Shown piece after piece: positions 26,264 through 34,548 of a stretch of DNA of 56,874 nt. Positions within the stretch are counted from its first letter, which is position 1. Every line of letters starts with the position of its first letter. The stretch covers positions 1-56,874 of the forward strand of contig ONTS01000013.1 of NCBI GenBank assembly GCA_900320845.1, in the 5' to 3' direction. Both the position numbers and the translations under genes were made by a program. Origin of the DNA: an uncultured Prevotellaceae bacterium. Its GTDB lineage: Bacteria; Bacteroidota; Bacteroidia; Bacteroidales; Bacteroidaceae. The notes under the pieces were generated by a model that made no database searches, was not told the origin of the DNA, and saw nothing but the letters and a program-made list of their open reading frames with translations.

Positions 26264-28039
26264 ATGTCAAACTTTAAAAATGTAAAGCCGTTACAGGACT
26301 TCAATTGGGAAGAATTTGAGAACGGTAGCGCCGTTGATGTGAGCAAAGAAGATTTGCAAAAGGCGTACGACGAGACCCTCAACAAGGTCAGCGAACATCA
26401 GGTTGTTGACGGAAAAGTTATCTCCGTGGACAAGAAAGAAGTAATCGTCAACATCGGTTACAAGAGCGACGGTATCATCCCCGCAAGCGAATTCCGCTAC
26501 AACCCCGACCTGAAGGTGGGCGACGTAGTAGAAGTTTATGTCGAGAATCAGGAGGATAAGAAAGGACAGCTCATCCTCTCACACAAGAAAGCACGCCTGA
26601 GCAAGAGCTGGGAGCGCGTCAATGCTGCACTCGACAACGAAGAAATTATCCAGGGTTACATCAAGTGCCGCACTAAGGGTGGCATGATTGTTGATGTATT
26701 TGGCATCGAAGCATTCCTTCCCGGAAGCCAGATTGATGTACATCCCATCCGCGACTACGACATCTTCGTCGGCAAGACAATGGAGTTCAAGGTTGTCAAG
26801 ATCAACCAGGAGTTCAAGAATGTTGTCGTTTCGCACAAAGCTCTTATCGAAGCAGAGCTCGAAGCACAGAAGCAAGAAATCATGTCTAAGCTCGAAAAGG
26901 GTCAGATCCTCGAGGGTACCGTTAAGAACATCACTTCCTATGGTGTCTTCGTTGACCTCGGCGGCGTAGACGGACTCATCCATATCACCGACCTTTCATG
27001 GGGCCGCATCAACAATCCGCGTGAGGTGGTTGAACTCGACCAGAAACTCAATGTCGTTATCCTCGACTTCGATAAGGAGCGTCGTCGTATCGCACTGGGT
27101 CTGAAGCAGCTCACTCCGCATCCTTGGGACGCTCTCGACAGCGAACTCAAAGTGGGTGACCACGTACACGGTAAGGTTGTTGTCATCGCCGATTACGGTG
27201 CATTTGTTGAAATCGCACAGGGCGTTGAAGGTCTTATCCATGTCAGCGAAATGTCTTGGAGCCAGCACCTGCGTTCTGCACAGGACTTCCTCCACGTTGG
27301 CGACGAAGTGGAAGCTGTCATCCTCACTCTCGACCGCGAAGACAGAAAGATGTCTCTCGGCCTGAAGCAGCTGAAGGAAGATCCTTGGGAGACTATCGAA
27401 GTGAAGTACCCGCTCAACAGCAAGCATCAGGCTACTGTTCGCAACTTCACCAACTTCGGTATCTTCGTTGAACTCGAAGAAGGCGTTGACGGCCTGATCC
27501 ACATCAGCGACCTCTCATGGACCAAGAAAGTGAAGCATCCTTCTGAGTTCACTCAGGTAGGTGCTACCATCGATGTTGTTGTGCTCGAGATTGACAAGGA
27601 AAACCGTCGTCTCTCACTCGGCCACAAGCAGCTCGAAGAGAATCCTTGGGACACTTACGAGACTCTCTACACTCCTGGAAGCATCCACACCGGTAAGATT
27701 ACCGAAATGATGGACCGCGGTGCTGTGATCACCCTCAACGAAGGTGGCGAAGGCTTTGCTACTCCCAAACACCTCGTTAAGGAAGATGGTTCACAGGCTC
27801 AGAAGGGTGAAGAACTGCCCTTCAAGGTGATTGAGTTCGTAAAGGAAACCAAGCGCATCATCCTCTCTCACAGCCGCACCTTCGAAGAAGGCGTCGACGA
27901 GCCCGCACCCGCTGCAAAGAAGCAGGCTAAGGCAAAGGAAGAGTCAACAGGTATCAACAATGTTGCTGCAAGCACAACACTCGGCGACATCGATGCACTG
28001 GCTGAACTGAAGGCTAAGATGGAAAAGGGAGAAGAATAA
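26264..28039 (+). CDS. rpsA: 30S ribosomal protein S1
   Basis: A 591-residue protein with six S1 (OB-fold) RNA-binding domains. Recognisable cores: GKVISVDKKEVIVNIGYKSDG (d1), IKCRTKGGMIVDVFGIEAFLPG (d2), GTVKNITSYGVFVDLGGVDGLIH (d3), GKVVVIADYGAFVEIAQGVEGLIH (d4), ATVRNFTNFGIFVELEEGVDGLIH (d5) and GKITEMMDRGAVITL (d6). The C-terminus is Ala/Lys/Glu-rich. S1 helps initiate translation on mRNAs lacking a strong Shine-Dalgarno, which matters in Bacteroidetes. Its codon choice looks more biased (CTC, GGT, AAG) than that of its neighbours, as expected for high expression. It ends at a strong terminator. Confidence 0.97.
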   Translation: MSNFKNVKPLQDFNWEEFENGSAVDVSKEDLQKAYDETLNKVSEHQVVDGKVISVDKKEVIVNIGYKSDGIIPASEFRYNPDLKVGDVVEVYVENQEDKKGQLILSHKKARLSKSWERVNAALDNEEIIQGYIKCRTKGGMIVDVFGIEAFLPGSQIDVHPIRDYDIFVGKTMEFKVVKINQEFKNVVVSHKALIEAELEAQKQEIMSKLEKGQILEGTVKNITSYGVFVDLGGVDGLIHITDLSWGRINNPREVVELDQKLNVVILDFDKERRRIALGLKQLTPHPWDALDSELKVGDHVHGKVVVIADYGAFVEIAQGVEGLIHVSEMSWSQHLRSAQDFLHVGDEVEAVILTLDREDRKMSLGLKQLKEDPWETIEVKYPLNSKHQATVRNFTNFGIFVELEEGVDGLIHISDLSWTKKVKHPSEFTQVGATIDVVVLEIDKENRRLSLGHKQLEENPWDTYETLYTPGSIHTGKITEMMDRGAVITLNEGGEGFATPKHLVKEDGSQAQKGEELPFKVIEFVKETKRIILSHSRTFEEGVDEPAPAAKKQAKAKEESTGINNVAASTTLGDIDALAELKAKMEKGEE

Positions 28040-28067
28040 TACTCTCATCCATCCTTCCATAATTCTG

Positions 28068-28105
28068 ACGACCACCGGCACACCTTTCTGTCGGTGGTCG
28101 TTTTC
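28068..28105 (+). terminator. Intrinsic terminator after rpsA
   Basis: ACGACCACCGGCA (28068-28080) pairs with TGTCGGTGGTCGT (28089-28101), all 13 positions including one G-U, around an 8-nt loop, followed by TTTTC. Confidence 0.88.
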
Positions 28106-28141
28106 TGTTTGATAAAGTAACTGATACCCACCTAATCTTAT

Positions 28142-28149
28142 TACCTTTG
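28142..28149 (+). promoter_or_regulatory. -7 element for prfC
   Basis: TACCTTTG followed by CAAA, 26 nt before the prfC ATG. There is no TTTG at the expected -33 distance. Confidence 0.45.
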
Positions 28150-28175
28150 CAAACCGAAATAGATTACGTTATAAT

Positions 28176-29747
28176 ATGAATCAGGAAATACAACGACGCC
28201 GAACATTCGCCATCATCTCACACCCTGATGCTGGTAAAACTACACTGACCGAAAAATTCCTTCTCTTCGGAGGACAGATACAAGTGGCTGGCGCTGTGAA
28301 AAGCAATAAGATACGCAAGACTGCCACATCCGACTGGATGGACATCGAAAAGCAGCGTGGTATCTCCGTGTCGACATCGGTGATGGAGTTTGATTACGAA
28401 GGCTACAAAATCAATATCCTCGACACTCCCGGTCACCAAGACTTTGCCGAAGACACTTTTCGCACTCTTACTGCTGTCGACAGCGCCATTATTGTTGTCG
28501 ATGGAGCTAAAGGTGTGGAGGCACAGACACGCAAACTGATGAATGTCTGCCGCATGAGACAGACACCGGTCATCATCTTCATCAATAAGATGGACCGCGA
28601 AGGACGCAATCCTTTCGACCTGCTCGACGAACTGGAAGAGGAGCTGCAAATCAGTGTGCGTCCCCTGTCATGGCCCATCAATCAAGGCGCAAAGTTCAAA
28701 GGCGTGTACAACCTGTACGAAAATAGACTGGACCTGTTCACCCCCGACAAACAACGCGTTACCGAAAAGGTCGAGGTTGATGTCCACAGTCAGGAACTCG
28801 ACAGTAGGGTGGGGGCAGCCGATGCGCAACAACTGCGTGACGACCTCGAACTCATTGAAGGTGTCTATCCTGAATTCATCGAAGAAGACTACCGCAGTGC
28901 GCAGATAGCACCGGTATTTTTCGGCTCTGCACTCAATAACTTCGGTGTGCAGGAACTGCTCAACTGCTTCGTGCGCATAGCACCATCGCCCAAGCCCACC
29001 ACAGCAGAAGAGCGTGTAGTGAAGCCCGACGAGCAGAAGTTCACAGGATTTATCTTCAAGATAACAGCCAACATCGACCCGAATCATCGTTCCTGTATCG
29101 CCTTCTGCAAGGTGTGTAGCGGACGCTTTGTGCGTAATCAGCCTTATCTGCATGTGCGTCAGGGAAAAACATTGCGTTTCACTTCTCCCACACAGTTCAT
29201 GGCGCAGCGTAAATCCACCATCGATGAAGCATGGGCAGGCGACATCGTTGGCTTGCCCGACACCGCCAACACTTTCAAGATTGGTGATACGTTGACCGAA
29301 GGAGAGCTGTTGCACTTCCGCGGACTGCCTTCATTTTCGCCAGAGATGTTCAAGTATATAGAGAATGACGACCCCATGAAAGCCAAACAGCTGGCAAAAG
29401 GCATTTCACAGCTGATGGACGAAGGTGTGGCACAGCTCTTTGTCAACCAGTTCAACAACCGAAAGATAATCGGAACAGTAGGTCAGTTGCAGTTCGAAGT
29501 GATACAATATCGTCTCGAACATGAGTACAATGCTCGCTGCCGCTGGGAGCCCGTACACCTGTATAAAGCATGTTGGATAGAGAGTGATGACGAAGCCGAA
29601 CTGAAACAGTTCAAGCTACGTAAGCAACAGTACATGGCAAAAGACAAGGATGGCCGCGACGTCTTCCTTGCCGACTCCGGCTATGTGCTGCAAATGGCTC
29701 AGCAAGACTTTGAAAATATCCGCTTCCACTTTACCAGCGAGTTCTGA
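28176..29747 (+). CDS. prfC: Peptide chain release factor 3
   Basis: A 523-residue translational GTPase that recycles RF1/RF2 from the ribosome after termination. G1 is [10 protein letters not shown] (residues 15-24), switch I carries [27 protein letters not shown]3 is DTPGHQDF and G4 is NKMD. Domains II/III follow ([25 protein letters not shown], and [19 protein letters not shown]). The length matches the family. Monocistronic: its own -7 element upstream and a terminator at 29783-29819 downstream. Confidence 0.96.
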   Translation: MNQEIQRRRTFAIISHPDAGKTTLTEKFLLFGGQIQVAGAVKSNKIRKTATSDWMDIEKQRGISVSTSVMEFDYEGYKINILDTPGHQDFAEDTFRTLTAVDSAIIVVDGAKGVEAQTRKLMNVCRMRQTPVIIFINKMDREGRNPFDLLDELEEELQISVRPLSWPINQGAKFKGVYNLYENRLDLFTPDKQRVTEKVEVDVHSQELDSRVGAADAQQLRDDLELIEGVYPEFIEEDYRSAQIAPVFFGSALNNFGVQELLNCFVRIAPSPKPTTAEERVVKPDEQKFTGFIFKITANIDPNHRSCIAFCKVCSGRFVRNQPYLHVRQGKTLRFTSPTQFMAQRKSTIDEAWAGDIVGLPDTANTFKIGDTLTEGELLHFRGLPSFSPEMFKYIENDDPMKAKQLAKGISQLMDEGVAQLFVNQFNNRKIIGTVGQLQFEVIQYRLEHEYNARCRWEPVHLYKACWIESDDEAELKQFKLRKQQYMAKDKDGRDVFLADSGYVLQMAQQDFENIRFHFTSEF

Positions 29748-29782
29748 TACACGCTATCGGATATAAACTATATCATTGACAC

Positions 29783-29819
29783 AAAAAAGGGATGCAATCA
29801 TGTTCGCATCCCTTTATTA
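29783..29819 (+). terminator. Intrinsic terminator after prfC
   Basis: AAAGGGATGC (29786-29795) pairs perfectly with GCATCCCTTT (29806-29815) around a 10-nt loop; the stem is extended by A and T runs. It shares the words AAAAAAGGGATGC and TTCGCATCCCTTT with the second hairpin at 30072-30107. Confidence 0.85.
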
Positions 29820-29895
29820 TTATAGGTATATTTCGAAATCCTAAAACCTGATATATAAAAGCACATTATCAAGAAAGGAAAACGGAACTATTTTG

Positions 29896-29903
29896 TATCT
29901 TTG
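29896..29903 (+). promoter_or_regulatory. -7 element for the prfC-serC intergenic RNA
   Basis: TATCTTTG followed by CAAAG, a full match to TAnnTTTG. It lies 77 nt beyond the prfC terminator, with no reading frame behind it. No -33 TTTG is seen, so promoter strength is uncertain. A start near 29909-29911 is predicted. Confidence 0.45.
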
Positions 29904-29975
29904 CAAAGACGCTATGACTCGTGTTATAAATCTTATAAATGTAGACCTTTATATTCAGCTCATTCTTATCTTTAG

Positions 29976-30011
29976 GGCTAATAAGCCAAATTAATTTCTA
30001 CTATTGTAGAA
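29976..30011 (+). CRISPR. Solitary 36-nt type V-A (Cas12a) direct-repeat-like sequence
   Basis: The 3' part is TAATTTCTACTATTGTAGA (29992-30010), which fits the Cas12a repeat consensus AATTTCTAC-N4-GTAGAT. The TCTAC/GTAGA stem and four-base loop are intact, as is the AATTT needed for the pseudoknot. The 5' part is GGCTAATAAGCC (29976-29987), a short palindrome as found at the 5' end of several full-length V-A repeats. The length is exactly 36 nt. The one departure is the last base: A where the consensus has T, which lengthens the hairpin to TTTCTAC/GTAGAAA. Only one good copy is present, so this is not a classical array. Confidence 0.6.
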
Positions 30012-30071
30012 ACGGGCAAAGCGAGGAATGTTACCAATGCTACATGAGTCAACTTAATTTAAGAGAATTAC

Positions 30072-30107
30072 AAAAAAGGGATGCGAAATTGTTCGCATCC
30101 CTTTTTT
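30072..30107. terminator. Bidirectional intrinsic terminator between the intergenic RNA and serC
   Basis: AAAAAAGGGATGCGAA (30072-30087) pairs perfectly over 16 bp with TTCGCATCCCTTTTTT (30092-30107) around the loop ATTG. Runs of A and T on both sides make it work in both directions: plus strand for the intergenic RNA, minus strand for serC. Confidence 0.92.
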
Positions 30108-30126
30108 AATAATATAATAGGTATGT

Positions 30127-31194
30127 TTAGTGCTGTGCTTCGAAGTCCTGCATAGCCTTTACGAGAGCCTGACATCCTTCGATGGTCATGGCGTTGTAAG
30201 TGCTTGCGCGGAAGCCGCCTACTGAACGGTGGCCCTTGATGCCTACCATACCGCGTTCTGTAGCGAAGTCGAAGAAGGGCTTCTCCAGTTCTGCATACTC
30301 GTCGTTCATCACGAAGCAGATGTTCATCAGTGAGCGGTCTTCTTCCTTCACGGTGCCACGGAAGAGCTTGTTGCGGTCGATTTCGCCGTAAACGATTTCT
30401 GCACGGTCGTGAGCGAGCTTGTCCATAGCCTTCATGCCACCCATAGCCTTCATCCAGCGCAGGTTTTCCATGGCTGTGTAGATGGGAACAACAGGAGGAG
30501 TGTTGAACATAGAGCCCTTGTCAACGTGTGTGCGGTAGTCGAGCATGGTGGGAATCTCACGGGGAGCACGACCAAGAACGTCGTTCTTCACGATGACGAT
30601 GGTAACACCTGCCATAGACAGGTTCTTCTGAGCACCACCATAGATGGCGTCATACTTGGATACGTCGACGGGACGGCTGAAGATGTCGGATGACATATCT
30701 GCAATCATACGAACGGGAACGTCAAGATCCTTGCGGATTTCGGTACCGTAGATGGTGTTGTTGGTGGTGATGTGCAGATAGTCGAGGTCTGTGGGGCATG
30801 TCCAGTCTTTAGGAATGAAGGTGTAGTTGGCATCAGCGGAAGATGCTACTTCTACTACCTCACCGAACAGCTTAGCTTCTTTCATGGCTTTCTTAGCCCA
30901 AACACCAGTGTTGAGGTAACCTGCCTTTGTGATAAGGAAGTTGTAAGGAATCATGCAGAACTCCATGGATGCACCGCCTCCGAGGAAGAGTACGCTGTAG
31001 CCTTCGGGTACTTCGAGCAGTTCTTTTACCAGAGCCTCAGCTTCATCGATGACAGCCTGGAAATCCTTTGAACGGTGGCTGATTTCTGCCAAAGACAAAC
31101 CCATGCCATTGAAGTCGAGGACAGCCTGAGCAGTTTTCTCAAGAACAGAACGGTCGAGCATGCAGGGACCTGCAGTGAAATTGTACTTTTTCAT
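30127..31194 (-). CDS. serC: Phosphoserine aminotransferase
   Basis: A 355-residue PLP-dependent class-V aminotransferase for serine synthesis (3-phosphohydroxypyruvate to phosphoserine), and possibly for pyridoxine synthesis. The frame is open 29 codons further upstream, but [14 protein letters not shown] (ATG at 31194) is the classical N-terminus. Seen: [20 protein letters not shown], the PLP lysine K190 in [12 protein letters not shown], and [15 protein letters not shown] near the end. A good promoter (31259-31290) sits upstream of the ATG. Here serC stands alone; no serA follows it. Confidence 0.96.
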   Translation of the reverse strand: MKKYNFTAGPCMLDRSVLEKTAQAVLDFNGMGLSLAEISHRSKDFQAVIDEAEALVKELLEVPEGYSVLFLGGGASMEFCMIPYNFLITKAGYLNTGVWAKKAMKEAKLFGEVVEVASSADANYTFIPKDWTCPTDLDYLHITTNNTIYGTEIRKDLDVPVRMIADMSSDIFSRPVDVSKYDAIYGGAQKNLSMAGVTIVIVKNDVLGRAPREIPTMLDYRTHVDKGSMFNTPPVVPIYTAMENLRWMKAMGGMKAMDKLAHDRAEIVYGEIDRNKLFRGTVKEEDRSLMNICFVMNDEYAELEKPFFDFATERGMVGIKGHRSVGGFRASTYNAMTIEGCQALVKAMQDFEAQH

Positions 31195-31258
31195 TATTAC
31201 GTTTGAGTTTTTAATATAAATAATGTGATGTTTAGAAATGTCTCTTTGAATTCGGCGG

Positions 31259-31290
31259 CGAATGTAGGACTTATCTTTCAACCAGCCAAA
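31259..31290 (-). promoter_or_regulatory. Promoter for serC
   Basis: The minus strand reads TTTG (complement of 31287-31290), a 20-nt spacer, and TACATTCG (complement of 31259-31266; one mismatch to TAnnTTTG). It lies in the gap after the phosphohexomutase gene and predicts a leader of about 60 nt. Confidence 0.5.
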
Positions 31291-31328
31291 TATTTTGTGA
31301 AGTGTGTGCGTGCTATGCCTCCATGGGG

Positions 31329-33071
31329 TTAGATACCAAGGTCTTTACGTATCTCTTCCACCTTGACTTCGGCATTTTTCATGCAGCGTTGGTAGCAGTC
31401 AGCACAATGCATGGTGTCCTTCACTTCCAGATAGAACTTAATCTTCGGCTCAGTACCTGAGGGACGTACGCTGACCTTGTTGCCGTTCTCGCAGAACCAC
31501 TGTAGCACGTTGCTTGTGTCAGGCATGGTGAGCTTGGTCACGTTGCCTTCGGCGTCGGTCTGTTCCAGTTTTTGGAAGTCTTTCTTCATGATCACCTTAC
31601 TGCCGCCGAGAGTCTGGGGAGGATTCTCACGATAGTTGGTCATCATCTGCTTAATCTCGTCTGCACCGGTCTTGCCCGGACGAACGATGTTGATGGTGTA
31701 CTCGTAGGAGAAACCATACTCGAGATAGATGTCCATGAGCAGGTCGTAAAGTGATTTGCCCTGATCTTTAGCAAAAGCGCAAATCTCAGCCATGAGTGAG
31801 CATGCTGATACGGAGTCCTTATCGCGTACAAAGTCTTGTGCAAGGAAGCCGAAGCTCTCTTCGCCGCCACCGATGTACTGCTGTTTGCCTTCGCTGATGG
31901 CTATCTCATGAGCAATCCATTTGAAGCCTGTGTAGCAGTCGCGCATCTCGATGCCCTGCTTGTCGGCAATCTTCTTGATGACCTCGGTGGTTACGATGGT
32001 CTTCACTATGAAGTCACCGTCTTTCATCAGTCCCTTAGCCTTGCGGTTGGTGAGGATATAATAGAGGTAGATCAGGATGGTCTGGTTTCCGTTGATGAGT
32101 GTCCATTCGCCCTTACTGTTTTTGCATGCCATGGCGATACGGTCAGCGTCGGGGTCGCTTGCCATTACGATGTCGGCATCGATGGCTTTAGCGTCGCGCA
32201 GGGCCAGTGTGAGTGCTTCGCCGTTCTCGGGGTTCGGGCTTACCACTGTGGGGAAGTCGCCGCTGCGTACCATCTGTTCTTTCACGCAATGTACATTGGT
32301 GAATCCCCAATATGCCAATGACTGCGGCACCATCATCATACCTGTACCGTGCAGGGGAGTATAGACAATCTTCAGATCGTGCTGACGCTTGATGACTTCG
32401 GGGTCGATGCAAACCTCGTGTACACGCTTCAGGTAAATGTCGTCAATTTCTTTGCCTATGCTCTCAATAAGTTCGGGCTTTCCGTTGAACTTGATGTCGT
32501 CGACGGTCACTTTGTTCACTTCGGCGATGATACCCACGTCGTGCGGCATCAGCACTTGTGCGCCGTCTTCCCAGTAAGCCTTGTAGCCGTTGTATTCTTT
32601 CGGGTTGTGGCTGGCTGTGATGTTTACACCTCCCTGGCATCCCAGGTGACGGATGGCAAACGAGCACTCAGGTGTGGGGCGCATATCCTCGAAGAGATAC
32701 ACTTTGATGTCGTTGGCAGAGAAGATATTGGCTGTTGTCTCAGCAAACAAGCGGCTGTTGTTGCGGCAGTCGTGGCAAACCACTACGCTGATATCCTTGC
32801 GGTCGGCGAACTGCTTGTGCAGATAGTTGGCAAAGCCTTGTGTAGCCATGCCCACGGTATATATGTTCATGCGGTTGCTGCCAGCACCCATTATGCCGCG
32901 AAGACCACCAGTACCGAACTCAAGGTCTTTATAGAAGCTGTCTATCAGCGCTGCCTTGTCATCGTTGTCAAGCATAGCTTGGACATCGGTGCGGGTCTTT
33001 TCATCAAATGAAGGAGAAAGCCATTGCTGTGCTTTGGCTATACATTGAGTTAACAATTCGTTGTTTGTCAT
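31329..33071 (-). CDS. Phosphoglucomutase/phosphomannomutase-family phosphohexomutase
   Basis: A 580-residue alpha-D-phosphohexomutase. Domain I has the phosphoserine loop [16 protein letters not shown] (S154). Domain II carries the metal-binding SDPDADRIA (306-310). The sugar-binding loop GGGEESFGF and the C-terminal phosphate loop [12 protein letters not shown] are also present. Size and motifs fit the large PGM-like group (PgcA-like) that interconverts glucose 1- and 6-phosphate; mannose phosphate or others remain possible. It has its own good promoter (33106-33137) and is not fused to serC, which has a separate promoter. Confidence 0.92.
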   Translation of the reverse strand: MTNNELLTQCIAKAQQWLSPSFDEKTRTDVQAMLDNDDKAALIDSFYKDLEFGTGGLRGIMGAGSNRMNIYTVGMATQGFANYLHKQFADRKDISVVVCHDCRNNSRLFAETTANIFSANDIKVYLFEDMRPTPECSFAIRHLGCQGGVNITASHNPKEYNGYKAYWEDGAQVLMPHDVGIIAEVNKVTVDDIKFNGKPELIESIGKEIDDIYLKRVHEVCIDPEVIKRQHDLKIVYTPLHGTGMMMVPQSLAYWGFTNVHCVKEQMVRSGDFPTVVSPNPENGEALTLALRDAKAIDADIVMASDPDADRIAMACKNSKGEWTLINGNQTILIYLYYILTNRKAKGLMKDGDFIVKTIVTTEVIKKIADKQGIEMRDCYTGFKWIAHEIAISEGKQQYIGGGEESFGFLAQDFVRDKDSVSACSLMAEICAFAKDQGKSLYDLLMDIYLEYGFSYEYTINIVRPGKTGADEIKQMMTNYRENPPQTLGGSKVIMKKDFQKLEQTDAEGNVTKLTMPDTSNVLQWFCENGNKVSVRPSGTEPKIKFYLEVKDTMHCADCYQRCMKNAEVKVEEIRKDLGI

Positions 33072-33105
33072 AATTTATTAGTAGTTTGGTTTATAATATT
33101 CGCTA

Positions 33106-33137
33106 CAAAATTAAGATAATAATTTCATCTTATCAAA
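33106..33137 (-). promoter_or_regulatory. Promoter for the phosphohexomutase gene
   Basis: Minus strand: TTTG (complement of 33134-33137), 20-nt spacer, TAATTTTG (complement of 33106-33113). A full match at both boxes, about 35 nt before the ATG. Confidence 0.6.
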
Positions 33138-33294
33138 CTCGTTCACAAAATTATCACTATTTATCAGCTCTTTCATGCCCTATATCAAGAAAAAGAATGT
33201 CGCTCTACAAAAACCGTTGTGCACAACTGTTTGCAGAGGACCAATGGGTGGGTACGCTAATAGCTTATTATGGTTCTGCAATAGCGTCGGATGC

Positions 33295-34497
33295 TTACCT
33301 ATGCATGCCCCAGATACGTCGCACCTTGCGCAAGATGGCAAAATAGTTGAGAGTAGCCACCAAGGCAAACAACAGCACGGCTGTGAGCAACAAGGGCAGC
33401 AGGGTAGGGGAGTCATAGCGCTCGTACCATTGGACGAAACGCTCTACATACGCCTCTCGTACCCAAATGGCGATAGCGACAGAGAGCAACATCACCACAA
33501 GATTGAGCCAAATGGCAATGCGATGGTAGAATCGTGTGATGTTGCTGAGCGGATAACCTGCCAGCAGCAGCGTGTCTATCTTGTCTGTATGTTTCTGCAA
33601 CAGAAGGAAGATGCTCAGCAATAGTACGTAGAAAGCCAAAGCGGTGATGCACAAGCCAATGGTCAACACTGCCAGAATGACCCATCGCAACATCCCTGCT
33701 GTGCGCGAGGTGTTGTCGTCTGCCGTCTCTGTCTCATAGTTGTTGTCTGTCAGAAATGTCGCTATACGCTCATCGGCGGGGTTGTTCACCGTGATGATAA
33801 GCCTGGATGGTGGCGGCTCTAAGGTGCCTGTCAGTGTGCGGTTGGCACGTTGCATGAATGACAACGGCACAAGGATGGTGTTCAGGCGTTTGGAGAATCC
33901 GACAACTTTTCCCCATTTCTGCCACTCTTCAGTGGCTCCGTACAGTGTGAGATGTATGGGCATCTTGCTGACAATGCCTTCAGAGAAGGTGGGCATGCCA
34001 CGGGCACCGGCATAACCGAAGTTGTAGAGGTTGAGATAGTTCTTCGGCAGGATGATGGGCAGGGTGTCGCTGTCGAGAGGATCTACCCAAAGCGACCTGT
34101 CAATGTCGATACAGGCATCGGGCACTGCTTCGAAAAACATCTCCGTACTGAATGTTGCCCCCATGCTTTCAACACCCAACGAGGCTTCTACCTGGAACTG
34201 TGAAGAAACAAACGGGTCAACACGCTTCACGAATGGCTGTTGAGCGATGTCGTCAATGTCTTGCTGTGTAAACGTCGGTGGCTTACGAGTCAGGGTACGC
34301 AGGCTGCTGATGCGTTTTGCCACTACTATACGTGTAGGCGAGAGTAAGCCGTCGCCCTCTTGAAACAGCGGACGCACATCGAAGAAGAATTGTACGGCTA
34401 CAATCACAATCGTCATACCCAGCAGATTGGCAAGCGCAAAGCCTGCCATCTGCAAGGCATTGATATTGTGTGAAAGGAGTTTGCGTAGCAGCGACAT
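33295..34497 (-). CDS. FtsX/MacB-like ABC transporter permease
   Basis: A 400-residue membrane protein. One N-terminal membrane helix (about residues 17-36, ALANLLGMTIVIVAVQFFF) is followed by a large extracytoplasmic domain (about 40-265) and three C-terminal helices (about 270-300, 320-345, 365-390). This is the MacB/FtsX permease layout. KIDTLLLAGYPLSNITRFYH between helices 2 and 3 resembles the cytoplasmic coupling loop. No ATPase gene lies beside it. It follows the DUF4836 lipoprotein by 51 bases on the same strand, suggesting an envelope function. The transported cargo is unknown. Confidence 0.8.
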   Translation of the reverse strand: MSLLRKLLSHNINALQMAGFALANLLGMTIVIVAVQFFFDVRPLFQEGDGLLSPTRIVVAKRISSLRTLTRKPPTFTQQDIDDIAQQPFVKRVDPFVSSQFQVEASLGVESMGATFSTEMFFEAVPDACIDIDRSLWVDPLDSDTLPIILPKNYLNLYNFGYAGARGMPTFSEGIVSKMPIHLTLYGATEEWQKWGKVVGFSKRLNTILVPLSFMQRANRTLTGTLEPPPSRLIITVNNPADERIATFLTDNNYETETADDNTSRTAGMLRWVILAVLTIGLCITALAFYVLLLSIFLLLQKHTDKIDTLLLAGYPLSNITRFYHRIAIWLNLVVMLLSVAIAIWVREAYVERFVQWYERYDSPTLLPLLLTAVLLFALVATLNYFAILRKVRRIWGMHR

Positions 34498-34548
34498 GAC
34501 CGTGAGAGGTAGCGTGACAACATGGTTGACCGACGCTGTTGAAATAGG

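Larger units (their letters stand above)
29910..30107 (+). ncRNA. Candidate crRNA-like small RNA carrying a Cas12a-type repeat
   Basis: An apparent stand-alone transcription unit of about 200 nt between prfC (ends 29747) and serC (minus strand, ends 30127). It has its own -7 element at 29896-29903 and runs into the perfect terminator at 30072-30107. No plausible protein frame is present. Its central part (29976-30011) reads as a Cas12a direct repeat, followed by a guide-like stretch from 30012 on (ACGGGCAAAGCGAGGAATG...). No cas gene is present in the window. It could be an orphan crRNA or a crRNA-like regulator acting with a Cas12a encoded elsewhere, or a decayed mini-array. Transcription is inferred from promoter and terminator signals only. 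Confidence 0.5.

Noticed and set aside
26579-27502. Long minus-strand frames opposite rpsA
   Set aside because: They are shadows created by the biased codon use of a highly expressed gene; they have no start signals or domains.
29820-30071. Classical multi-repeat CRISPR array
   Set aside because: Only one good repeat exists, the second is heavily degenerate, and there is no cas gene in the window. I report it as a solitary repeat in an RNA gene rather than an array.
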